A stretch of DNA of 64,000 nucleotides from Candidatus Rokuibacteriota bacterium (lineage in GTDB: Bacteria; Methylomirabilota; Methylomirabilia; Rokubacteriales; CSP1-6): contig JACPIQ010000045.1 of the NCBI GenBank assembly GCA_016188005.1, forward strand, positions 1 to 64,000. The letters are read 5' to 3'. This document shows, piece after piece, positions 23,331-29,888 of this stretch (its first letter is position 1; every line of letters begins with the position of its first letter). The notes under the pieces are model-generated. The model did not search any database. It had not been told where the DNA came from and was given only the letters and a program-made list of their open reading frames with translations. A program made the translations under genes and the position numbers.

Positions 23331-24317
23331 ATGACCGAGGCGGCCGGCCCGGACCTGCTGCTCCAGATGTACGCGGCGATGCTCCGCGTGCGGCGCTTCG
23401 AGGAGCGCGCGCGCGAGCTGTACCACGCCGGGCGCATCCCGGGATTCATCCACCTCTCCGTAGGCCAGGAGGCCGTGGCCGTGGGCGCCTGCGCGGCGCT
23501 CCGGCACGACGACTACCTGCTCTCGACCCACCGCGGCCACGGCCACCTCATCGCCAAGGGCGGGTCGCTCCGCCGGCTCATGGCCGAGCTGTACGGCAAG
23601 GCCGCCGGCTGCTGCAAGGGCAAGGGCGGCTCGATGCACATCGCCGACACCTCCGTCGGGTACCTCGGCGCCAACGGCGTGCTCACCTCGGGCTGCGTCC
23701 TGGCGCCGGGTGTGGGGCTGTCCATCCGGATGCGCGGGACGGACCAGGTGGTGGCCGTCCTGTTCGGGGACGGAGCGGCCAACCGCGGCCCGTTCCACGA
23801 GGGCGTGAACCTGTCCGCGCTCTGGCGCGCCCCCGTGGTCTTCCTCTGCGAGAACAACGCCTGGGCCTCCACCACCGCGCAGGACCTCTCCACCGCGGGC
23901 GGCAGCATCGCCGCGCGGGCGGCAGGCTACGGCATCCCGGGTGTGGCCGTGGACGGCAACGACGCCGTGGCGGTGTACGCGGCGGTGGCCCGGGCCGTGG
24001 CGCGCGCGCGAGCGGGCGAGGGGCCGTCGCTCATCGAGGCGAAGACGGTGCGCTGGCTCGGCCACCACGAGGGGGACCCGCAGGCCTACCGGCCGAGGAG
24101 CGAGGTCGAGGACGGGCGGCGGCGGGACCCCATCGCGCGCCTCCGGGCCCATCTCGAGGCCAGCGCCCTGCTCGACGCGACGCACGCGGCGCGGGTCGCT
24201 GAGGGCATCGAGGCCGAGGTGGAGGACGCCGTCGCCTTCGCCGAGTCGAGCCCGCTCCCGGAGCCCGAAGCGGCGCTGGACGATCTCCTCGTCCACTACC
24301 CCTGGAGCGACCGATGA
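23331..24317 (+). CDS. Thiamine-dependent dehydrogenase E1 component, alpha subunit
   Basis: A 328-residue ThDP enzyme subunit of the pyruvate/acetoin dehydrogenase type. It has FIHLSVGQEAVAVGACAAL, LSTHRGHGHLIAKGG, ELYGKAAGCCKGKGGSMHIA, the ThDP motif GDGAANRGPFHEGVNLSALW ending in ENN, and EAKTVRWLGHHEGDPQAYR. It decarboxylates a 2-oxoacid or cleaves acetoin and passes the acyl group to a lipoyl E2. The beta subunit follows; neither E2 nor E3 is nearby. The CKGKGGSMH loop and short length fit acetoin dehydrogenase-like AcoA as well as PdhA, so the substrate is open. Confidence 0.92.
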   Translation: MTEAAGPDLLLQMYAAMLRVRRFEERARELYHAGRIPGFIHLSVGQEAVAVGACAALRHDDYLLSTHRGHGHLIAKGGSLRRLMAELYGKAAGCCKGKGGSMHIADTSVGYLGANGVLTSGCVLAPGVGLSIRMRGTDQVVAVLFGDGAANRGPFHEGVNLSALWRAPVVFLCENNAWASTTAQDLSTAGGSIAARAAGYGIPGVAVDGNDAVAVYAAVARAVARARAGEGPSLIEAKTVRWLGHHEGDPQAYRPRSEVEDGRRRDPIARLRAHLEASALLDATHAARVAEGIEAEVEDAVAFAESSPLPEPEAALDDLLVHYPWSDR

Positions 24318-24478
24318 GCCGGCCGTGCCAGATGCGCTGGGCGCCGGGGCGGGGGATCGCGGGGTCCGGGCTCGCGGCGGGGCCGGATCTCCTCGAGGGC
24401 GGGGTGGCCGAGGCCGGGGGCGCGGCCCCGCGAAATGAATGGGTGCTCGCACCCCCCGCTGGTCACTCATGCCGCTGA
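24314..24478 (+). CDS. Possible 54-residue coupled small ORF (doubtful)
   Basis: The 150-nt gap between the two E1 subunit genes holds a frame whose ATG overlaps the E1 alpha stop (ATGA) and whose stop overlaps the E1 beta start. The product is Gly/Ala/Pro-rich with no recognisable motif (PDLLEGGVAEAGGAAPR). It may only be a reading frame left open by chance in very GC-rich spacer, but the double overlap would allow translational coupling through the gap. Low confidence as a real protein. Confidence 0.22.
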   Translation: MSRPCQMRWAPGRGIAGSGLAAGPDLLEGGVAEAGGAAPRNEWVLAPPAGHSCR

Positions 24479-25440
24479 TGGATTTCGGGGAGGCCCTCAA
24501 CCTCGCCCTCGCCGAGGAGATGCGCCGGGATCCGCGCGTCTACTGTATCGGCGAGGACATCGTTCTGGGAGTGCCTTTCGGCGTCACCAAGGGCCTCGCC
24601 GAGGAGTTCGGCCTCGAGCGCGTCATCAACGCCCCGATCTCGGAGGCGGCCATCGTCGGCTCCTCCATGGGCGCGGCCCTCACCGGGCTCGTGCCCGTGG
24701 TGGACATGCACTTCGCCGACTTCGTCACCTGCGCCATGGACGAGGTGGTCAACCAGATCGCCAAGAGCCGGTACATGTTCGGCGGCCAGGTCGCCTGTCC
24801 GCTGACACTCCGCATGCCCTACGGAATCGGCAAGTCGGCGGGAGGGCACCACTCCAATTCCGTCGAGGCCTGGTTCGTGAACACGCCGGGGCTCAAGGTG
24901 TGCATTCCCTCGACGCCGGCCGATGCCCGGGGCCTGCTCAAGACCGCGATCCGCGACCCCGACCCCGTGCTCGTCTTCGAGCACCGCGCGCTCTATCGCG
25001 TGCGGGGGGAGGTGCCGGCGGAGGAGACGCTGGTGCCGCTGGGCTCGGCCGATGTGAAGCGCGCGGGCAGGGACGTGACCGTCATCGCCACGGCGCGGAT
25101 GGTGGGCGAGGCGCTCCTGGCGACCGAGATGCTCGCCGAGGAGGGGATCTCCGCCGAGGTGGTGGACCCGCGGAGCCTGGTTCCGCTGGACCGGGCAACG
25201 CTGGCGGCCTCGGTGGCCAGGACCCACCGTGTGGTCATCGCCGAGGAGGGACCCAGGCGCGCCAGCGTGGGCGCCTGGCTGGCGTGGGTCGTGATGGAGC
25301 AGAGCTTCGACGAGCTGGACGCGCCCATCGCACGCGTGGCCGCTCCCGATGTCCCCATCCCCTTCAGCCCGCCCATGGAGGCCTTCGTGACCGCTCACGC
25401 CGGCCAGATCGTGGCCGCCGCGCGTGAGCTGATGAAGTGA
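24469..25440 (+). CDS. Thiamine-dependent dehydrogenase E1 component, beta subunit
   Basis: A 323-residue partner of the preceding gene, from ATG 24469 (MPLMDFGEALNLALAEEMRR). Family motifs are CIGEDIVLGVPFGVTKGLAE, RVINAPISEAAIVGSSMGAA, VNQIAKSRYMFGGQ, LRMPYGIGKSAGGHHSNSVE, VCIPSTPADARGLLKTAIRD and the transketolase C-terminal domain VVDPRSLVPLDRATL. Alpha and beta form a heterotetramer with ThDP at the interface. The 150-bp gap from the alpha gene is unusually long for a pair that normally touch. Confidence 0.92.
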   Translation: MPLMDFGEALNLALAEEMRRDPRVYCIGEDIVLGVPFGVTKGLAEEFGLERVINAPISEAAIVGSSMGAALTGLVPVVDMHFADFVTCAMDEVVNQIAKSRYMFGGQVACPLTLRMPYGIGKSAGGHHSNSVEAWFVNTPGLKVCIPSTPADARGLLKTAIRDPDPVLVFEHRALYRVRGEVPAEETLVPLGSADVKRAGRDVTVIATARMVGEALLATEMLAEEGISAEVVDPRSLVPLDRATLAASVARTHRVVIAEEGPRRASVGAWLAWVVMEQSFDELDAPIARVAAPDVPIPFSPPMEAFVTAHAGQIVAAARELMK

Positions 25441-25556
25441 CGCCTGCCTTGCGCCGCCTCTCTGAGGCATGCCGCCCGCCTGCGCCGGCCGTGGCTCGGA
25501 TGCGGCCGCTGATCTGCTGATCTCCCCGGGGCCATGGCGACTGACGATAGTCCTCC

Positions 25557-25596
25557 CCAGACCTGTCCGAAACCTTCCAGACCTGTCCGGAACCTT
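25557..25596 (+). repeat. Two abutting 20-bp direct repeats upstream of a sigma-54 promoter
   Basis: CCAGACCTGTCCGAAACCTT (25557-25576) is followed with no gap by CCAGACCTGTCCGGAACCTT (25577-25596), 19 of 20 bases identical. They lie 68-107 bp upstream of the -24 element, the usual place for enhancer-binding sites, and the second copy runs into the shared motif at 25584-25600. Confidence 0.8.
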
Positions 25597-25600
25597 TACG
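25584..25600 (+). promoter_or_regulatory. Putative activator (UAS) site of the mini PEP-CTERM gene
   Basis: Reads TGTCCGGAACCTTTACG, the TGTCSG-N4-CTTTACG motif also found twice before the first PEP-CTERM locus. The 3' end is exactly 64 bp from the GG of the -24 element, as at the other PEP-CTERM promoter. Confidence 0.65.
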
Positions 25601-25661
25601 GTTTGCCACGGGGCCGACCGGCTGGACGCGGCAACGCCCTGTAAGGACAGAAGTTCTCGAT

Positions 25662-25678
25662 CTGGCATGGAGTGTGCT
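25662..25678 (+). promoter_or_regulatory. Sigma-54 (-24/-12) promoter of the mini PEP-CTERM gene
   Basis: CTGGCATGGAGTGTGCT matches YTGGCAYG-N4-TTGCW except one base (G for the first T of TTGC), with GG-N10-GC spacing. The start is predicted near 25689, about 52 nt before ATG 25741. Confidence 0.78.
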
Positions 25679-25740
25679 GCCGACAGTCGAGAAGAAGCTC
25701 ACGCCTCGGCCTGGGTGTCGACTCTGGAGGGGATGAGATC

Positions 25741-25920
25741 ATGGGAAAGAAGAGTCTCCTGTCCGGCGCGGTTCTGTTGACTGCGGCCTTCGTAGCTTTC
25801 GCTGACCCGGCGTTCGCAGGGGCGCCCCCACCCACAGTAAGCGTTCCGTTCCCTGGGACCCTGGTACTGCTCAGCAGCGGGGCCGTCGCGCTCGCTTGGT
25901 GGCTGGGCAGGAAGCGGTAG
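25741..25920 (+). CDS. Minimal PEP-CTERM-like protein (59 residues)
   Basis: A 59-residue product from ATG 25741 with GGAGGGG 8 nt upstream. It is almost entirely targeting signals: a signal peptide at residues 1-26 (KKSLLSGAVLLTAAFVAFA, cleavage after AFA), eight residues GAPPPTVS, then the sorting signal VPFPGT (35-40), a hydrophobic helix (LVLLSSGAVALAWWL) and the basic tail GRKR. If both signal peptidase and an exosortase cut it, only about 8-12 residues remain. It has its own sigma-54 promoter, a direct-repeat activator region and a terminator, so it is a stand-alone regulated gene and not a stray frame. Its function is unknown; a matrix peptide, a signal or a dummy substrate are all possible. 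Confidence 0.78.
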   Translation: MGKKSLLSGAVLLTAAFVAFADPAFAGAPPPTVSVPFPGTLVLLSSGAVALAWWLGRKR

Positions 25921-25953
25921 GCCCAGGCGCTTCACCGTTCTCAGCCGCACGCG

Positions 25954-25977
25954 GGCCCCGGGGATTTCCCTGGGGCC
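25954..25977 (+). terminator. Terminator-like hairpin after the mini PEP-CTERM gene
   Basis: A 10-bp stem with one G-T pair (GGCCCCGGGG against CCCTGGGGCC) and a 4-nt ATTT loop, 33 nt after the stop. The tail (ATGTCTCTTCC) is only moderately T-rich. Confidence 0.55.
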
Positions 25978-26016
25978 ATGTCTCTTCCTCCGCTCAAGCG
26001 GTAAAGTAACGACCCG

Positions 26017-26592
26017 ATGACCCGCCGCAGACTCCTCCAGATCGCGCTGGTTGCCCTGGGCGCGATGGCCCTCCTCATCTCATGGCGGCCGGCCTGGCTC
26101 GCGGGAGCCCTGGCGCGGCGCCTCCGGCCCCGACTCGATCCCTCATCTCCCACCGGGCTCCTGTCAGCGCAGGAGATTCAGACCATCGTGGCTTTCGCCG
26201 AGATCGTGGTGGGAGGGCGGGCCCTGGCGCCAGTGGAGCGCGGTTATGTCGAGGAGCATATCGGCGAGCGGACACAGGCCACGCCGGGATACCTCGCCCT
26301 CTACCGAAGCGCCTCGGTGCTTCTCGACTCTCTCGCCGGCAGCCCTTTCTGGGCGCTGGACCGGGCACGCCGAGCCGGGATTGTCTCCCGGCACAACCTG
26401 GGGAACGCAGATGTGAGGACACGGGAGTACCTCTGGCCCTTCCGGCGCCGGGCGCAGAGCGTCCGAGCGCTCGCCGTGCCCGACCTCATCGCCGGGTACT
26501 ACGCCTCGCCGGCCGGCTGGGCGCTGGTCGGCTACACCGTATTCCCCGGGCGCCCCGGCGATCTCGTCCGTTACACAAAGGCGGAAGCCTGA
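26017..26592 (+). CDS. Exported small subunit, gluconate 2-dehydrogenase subunit 3-like
   Basis: A 191-residue protein with a twin-arginine-like leader (MTRRRLLQIALVALGAMALL) and no cofactor motif. It lies directly upstream of a GMC oxidoreductase (4 nt apart). Small subunits of membrane GMC dehydrogenases (gluconate 2-dehydrogenase subunit 3 type) have this layout: a Tat leader, then LSAQEIQTIVAFAEIVV, then an all-alpha domain of about 150 residues. It would help export and maturation of the FAD subunit, which has no leader of its own. The sequence match is weak, so the call leans on context. The preceding bases include TAAAGT, a possible -10. Confidence 0.62.
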   Translation: MTRRRLLQIALVALGAMALLISWRPAWLAGALARRLRPRLDPSSPTGLLSAQEIQTIVAFAEIVVGGRALAPVERGYVEEHIGERTQATPGYLALYRSASVLLDSLAGSPFWALDRARRAGIVSRHNLGNADVRTREYLWPFRRRAQSVRALAVPDLIAGYYASPAGWALVGYTVFPGRPGDLVRYTKAEA

Positions 26593-26596
26593 CCGC

Positions 26597-28180
26597 ATGA
26601 GCGCGGCGGGGTACCAGGGCGAGACGGAAGTGTGCATCATCGGGGCGGGGCCGGCCGGCGGCATCATCGCGCTGGAGCTTGCCGGGCGCGGCATCCGCTC
26701 GGTCATCCTCGAGGCAGGCCCCCGGCACGACTTCGCCCGGCGCTTCGAGTACATGCGTCGCTTCCTCAAAGGGGAGAACCCTTGGAAGACCCCCCTCGCC
26801 GCGCTGGATCGCTACACGACCGGCGGGAGGACGCCCTACCGCCTCGAGGGGAACCGCGCCCGCGGGGTCGGCGGCAGCACGCTGTACTGGGAAGGCTACG
26901 CGCTCAGATTTCGAGCGGAGGACTTCCGCCTGAGAAGCCTCCACGGGGTCGCCGAGGACTGGCCGGTCTCCTACGAGGAGCTCGAGCCGTACTACACGCG
27001 GGCCGAGCGGGCGCTGGGAGTGGCAGGGACGGCTGACGATCCGTGGGCGTCGCCACGGAGCGGGGGGTTCCCGCTGCTGCCCTTCCCGCCGAGCTACTCC
27101 GACGGGCTGTTCGTCCCCGCCTGCCGCTCGCTGGGGATCACGCTGCACAGCCTCCCCCAGGCCCGCAACTCGATCCCCTACGCCGGACGGGCCCGGTGCC
27201 AGGGCTACAGCACCTGCCATGTCTGCCCGATCGGCGCCAAGGCGAGCGCGGATCTCAGCCACATTCTCCGGGCGGAGGCCACGGGGCACGCGCGGGTCCT
27301 GGCTGACGTCTCCGCGCTGAGGCTCGAAACGGGCCCGCCCGACCGGGTGCGGGCCGTCGTCTATGCCGGACACGATCGGCGCGAGCGCAGGCTCTCTGCG
27401 CGCCTCTTCGTCGTCGCGGCGGGAGGCGTCGAGACGGCCAGGCTGCTCCTGCTTTCCGCTTCCCGCGACGCCCCCCAGGGCCTCGCGAACGGCAGCGGGC
27501 TCGTCGGGCGGCACTTCATGTCCCATCCATTGCTCGACATCACGGGGCGCGTGGCCGAGCCGGTCTACCCGTACCGGATCGGCTTCTCGACGACCATGAC
27601 GGGCCAGTTCGCCGTGGGCCGAGACCGCCGGAGGCGGGGAGCCTTTTTCTTGGAGTTCCTGAACTCCGCGGGAGGCCCCCCGGCCCGGCTGGCCATCGCC
27701 AGCCGGACGTGGGGGCCGGCGCTCGAGAAGCACGTGAAGGAGGAGTTCGGACGGACGCTCGGGGTGCGGATCTTCTGCGAGCAGCTCCCGGACCCCGCGC
27801 GCTCCGTCTCGCTGAACCCCGGCGTCAAGGACCACTTCGGCCAGCCCGTGCCTCACATCAGCTGGGGCGTGGGCGACTACGCGCGCGCGGCGCTCGAGGA
27901 AGCACGCGGCATCGCCGAGCGAATCCTGAGGGGCGCCGGAGCCAAGGCCATCCGGGCGAGCCGTCTCGGCTACGCCTCGCACCAGATGGGGACTCACCGG
28001 ATGGGAACGGATCCCGACTCCAGCGTGGTGGACGCCAACCTCCGCGCCCACGATGTGTCCAATCTCTACCTCGTGGGGGGCGGTTGCTTTGTCACGGCCA
28101 GCGCGTTCCCGCCGACGCTCACCGTCGCCGCCCTCGCCATCCGGGCCGCCGAGCATCTCACGCGCGTCCTCCGCGGCTGA
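26597..28180 (+). CDS. GMC-family FAD oxidoreductase
   Basis: A 527-residue flavoenzyme. The N-terminal dinucleotide motif is CIIGAGPAGGIIALELAGRG with ILEAGP after it; RARGVGGSTLYWEGYALRF binds the flavin; the C-terminal GMC domain reads GYASHQMGTHRMGTDPDSSV and LYLVGGGCFVTASAFPPTLT (catalytic His and Asn-equivalent region). A Cys cluster CQGYSTCHVCPIGAK (C-X5-C-X2-C) resembles the iron-sulfur Cys set of glucose or fructose dehydrogenases, which passes electrons onward. With the small exported subunit before it, this looks like a periplasmic sugar or alcohol dehydrogenase feeding the respiratory chain. No cytochrome subunit is adjacent. Confidence 0.9.
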   Translation: MSAAGYQGETEVCIIGAGPAGGIIALELAGRGIRSVILEAGPRHDFARRFEYMRRFLKGENPWKTPLAALDRYTTGGRTPYRLEGNRARGVGGSTLYWEGYALRFRAEDFRLRSLHGVAEDWPVSYEELEPYYTRAERALGVAGTADDPWASPRSGGFPLLPFPPSYSDGLFVPACRSLGITLHSLPQARNSIPYAGRARCQGYSTCHVCPIGAKASADLSHILRAEATGHARVLADVSALRLETGPPDRVRAVVYAGHDRRERRLSARLFVVAAGGVETARLLLLSASRDAPQGLANGSGLVGRHFMSHPLLDITGRVAEPVYPYRIGFSTTMTGQFAVGRDRRRRGAFFLEFLNSAGGPPARLAIASRTWGPALEKHVKEEFGRTLGVRIFCEQLPDPARSVSLNPGVKDHFGQPVPHISWGVGDYARAALEEARGIAERILRGAGAKAIRASRLGYASHQMGTHRMGTDPDSSVVDANLRAHDVSNLYLVGGGCFVTASAFPPTLTVAALAIRAAEHLTRVLRG

Positions 28181-28198
28181 GCCTTCCTCGACGCTGGG

Positions 28199-28621
28199 CT
28201 ATCGTCTGAGGGCGAGGGCTCCGGCGCCGAGGAAGACCTGGGCCAGGGTGGCCGCGAGCATGAGCAGCGCGAACTCGTAGCCGCCCCTGGGCCCCATGAA
28301 GAAGCCCTCCCGCAGGTGGACCAGGAAGAAGGCGCCCGCCATGATCGGCAGGTTCACGAGTGCCGCCCAGCGCGTCCAGAGCCCCAGGATCAGGAGCGCG
28401 CCGCCGACGCCGTGAGCCAGGATCACGTACCAGGCCCCGATCTCGGGCAGGGGAAGGCCGAGGTTCCTCTGCATGGCCACCGTGGCGCGGGGACCGGCGA
28501 CGAAGAGCGCCAGGTAGGCGTGGCCGAGGTAGATGATACCGAGCGCGATCCTGAGGATCGTCGCACCGTAGCCGTCGATCCCGCCGCCGCCTCCCGGCGA
28601 TGGGCCGCCCCCCCTGGTCAT
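28199..28621 (-). CDS. DoxX family membrane protein
   Basis: A 140-residue protein with four membrane helices (ATILRIALGIIYLGHAYLAL, YVILAHGVGGALLILGLWTR, ALVNLPIMAGAFFLVH, GYEFALLMLAATLAQVFLG), the DoxX arrangement. The start is set at ATG 28621; longer frames upstream have no membrane character and overlap the next gene. It lies 25 nt downstream of the DUF3047 gene, with which it is probably co-transcribed. DoxX proteins act in thiosulfate:quinone oxidoreduction or redox complexes in some organisms; no role can be set here. Confidence 0.82.
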   Translation of the reverse strand: MTRGGGPSPGGGGGIDGYGATILRIALGIIYLGHAYLALFVAGPRATVAMQRNLGLPLPEIGAWYVILAHGVGGALLILGLWTRWAALVNLPIMAGAFFLVHLREGFFMGPRGGYEFALLMLAATLAQVFLGAGALALRR

Positions 28622-28646
28622 CGCCTCTGCCGGCCCCCGGGCGGGC

Positions 28647-29339
28647 TCACGGCTTGCGGAAGACGATCTCGCCGATGTAGGCCTCGGCGGCCGAATGGGT
28701 ATCGTTCGAGTCGATCGCGACGGACACGGCACCCACCTCCTCGCCGGGCTCCTCGCCGTAGATCCGCCTGTAGTCCTGGAGGATGTTACGCGTCTCGGTG
28801 AGCCAGCGCCCGGCTTCCGCCTCCCCGGAGCGCACGATCACGTAGGTGACGGTGCCGCTCTTCTCGCTCTTGACGACGGTGCCGGCGGGGGCCGTGGTGT
28901 CCCACACGTAGCCGATCACGCGCGAGCGCACCGCCGACGGGAAGCGCGGGAAGGTCACGTAGATCTGGCCGGCCTGATCGTCGGCCTCCTTCTTCCGAGA
29001 GTCGCCACCTCTGGGCAGCGCCACCACCTTCCAGCGCCACTGCAGGATCGGGTAGCGCTTGGCGTCCACCTTCACCTCCTTGCTGACAGTCGAGCCCTCG
29101 TCCCGGCTCTTGAGGTGGAGCGCCCTGGTAGGGCTCTCGTTGATGACGGTGAAGTCGTACTTCGGGCTCCCCCAGGTCTGTCCCTTCCACCCGTCGGGGA
29201 TGCCGGTCTTGCCCACCGGCTGGCGCGACCAGTCCTCGACCACGATGACCGAGGGGTCGGCTGCCCGCACCGGCGCCCCCGTCACGGCCATCAGCCCGGC
29301 ACCGAGCCCCAGCGCGATGCCGGCGAGCTTGGCGATCAT
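28647..29339 (-). CDS. DUF3047 domain exported protein
   Basis: A 230-residue protein from ATG 29339 with GGGAGAC upstream and a signal peptide (MIAKLAGIALGLGAGLMAV, cleavage after VRA). The DUF3047 body is recognisable by VEDWSRQPVGKTGIPDGWKG, ALHLKSRDEGSTVSKEV, PILQWRWKVVALPRGGDSRK, DDQAGQIYVTFPR, VIGYVWDTTAPAGT and NILQDYRRIYGEEP. This is a periplasmic beta-sandwich family of unknown function. An upstream ATG (29360) would add seven residues. It is divergent from the S4 protein gene across 159 bp. Confidence 0.85.
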   Translation of the reverse strand: MIAKLAGIALGLGAGLMAVTGAPVRAADPSVIVVEDWSRQPVGKTGIPDGWKGQTWGSPKYDFTVINESPTRALHLKSRDEGSTVSKEVKVDAKRYPILQWRWKVVALPRGGDSRKKEADDQAGQIYVTFPRFPSAVRSRVIGYVWDTTAPAGTVVKSEKSGTVTYVIVRSGEAEAGRWLTETRNILQDYRRIYGEEPGEEVGAVSVAIDSNDTHSAAEAYIGEIVFRKP

Positions 29340-29498
29340 GCGTCTCCCGTCCACCACCATATTGTCCCCCAGGACGGGAGCCTCGACTGGTCGAAAAGAG
29401 CCAGCGCCCCAGGTCCCCATCGTGCCCCCATCCCCAACGCTCCGGCGCGCTCGGCGGGGGCGAGTATAGCGCACCCGCCATGTTACCGTAAGGACGGC

Positions 29499-29864
29499 AT
29501 GGGCGAGTTGCGCCTCGACAGGTGGCTCTGGGCGGCGCGCTTCTTCAAGAGCCGGACGCTGGCCGCGACGGCCTGCAGTGGCGGCAAGGTCGACGTCAAC
29601 GAGCAGCGGGCCAAGCCCTCCCGGCTCTTGCGGGCCGGGGACCTGGTCCACGTCACGCTCCCGCGCGGCAAGCGGATCGTCCGGGTGGTGACGCTCTCCG
29701 ACAGGCGCGGGCCGAGTGCCCACGCCGCGCTCCTCTACGAGGATCTCACGCCGCCTCCGCCCGCGCGGGCGGCGCGCATCCCGCCGCCGGTCTATCGCCC
29801 CCGCGGCGCCGGTCGTCCCACCAAGCGGGACCGCCGGCTTCTCGACCGTATCTCCGGCGCGTGA
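29499..29864 (+). CDS. hslR: S4-domain RNA-binding protein, Hsp15-like
   Basis: A 121-residue protein with the S4 fold at residues 1-65 (LRLDRWLWAARFFKSRTLAA, GGKVDVNEQRAKPSRLLRAG, DLVHVTL) and a basic Pro/Arg-rich tail (RGAGRPTKRDRRLLDR). This is the Hsp15 layout; in other bacteria Hsp15 binds stalled 50S subunits carrying nascent chains and helps recycle them. It sits alone between DUF3047 (divergent) and a TPR membrane protein. Promoter candidate: TATAGC at 29465-29470. Confidence 0.87.
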   Translation: MGELRLDRWLWAARFFKSRTLAATACSGGKVDVNEQRAKPSRLLRAGDLVHVTLPRGKRIVRVVTLSDRRGPSAHAALLYEDLTPPPPARAARIPPPVYRPRGAGRPTKRDRRLLDRISGA

Positions 29865-29888
29865 CGGCCGGGTGCGCTGCTGGCTGAC

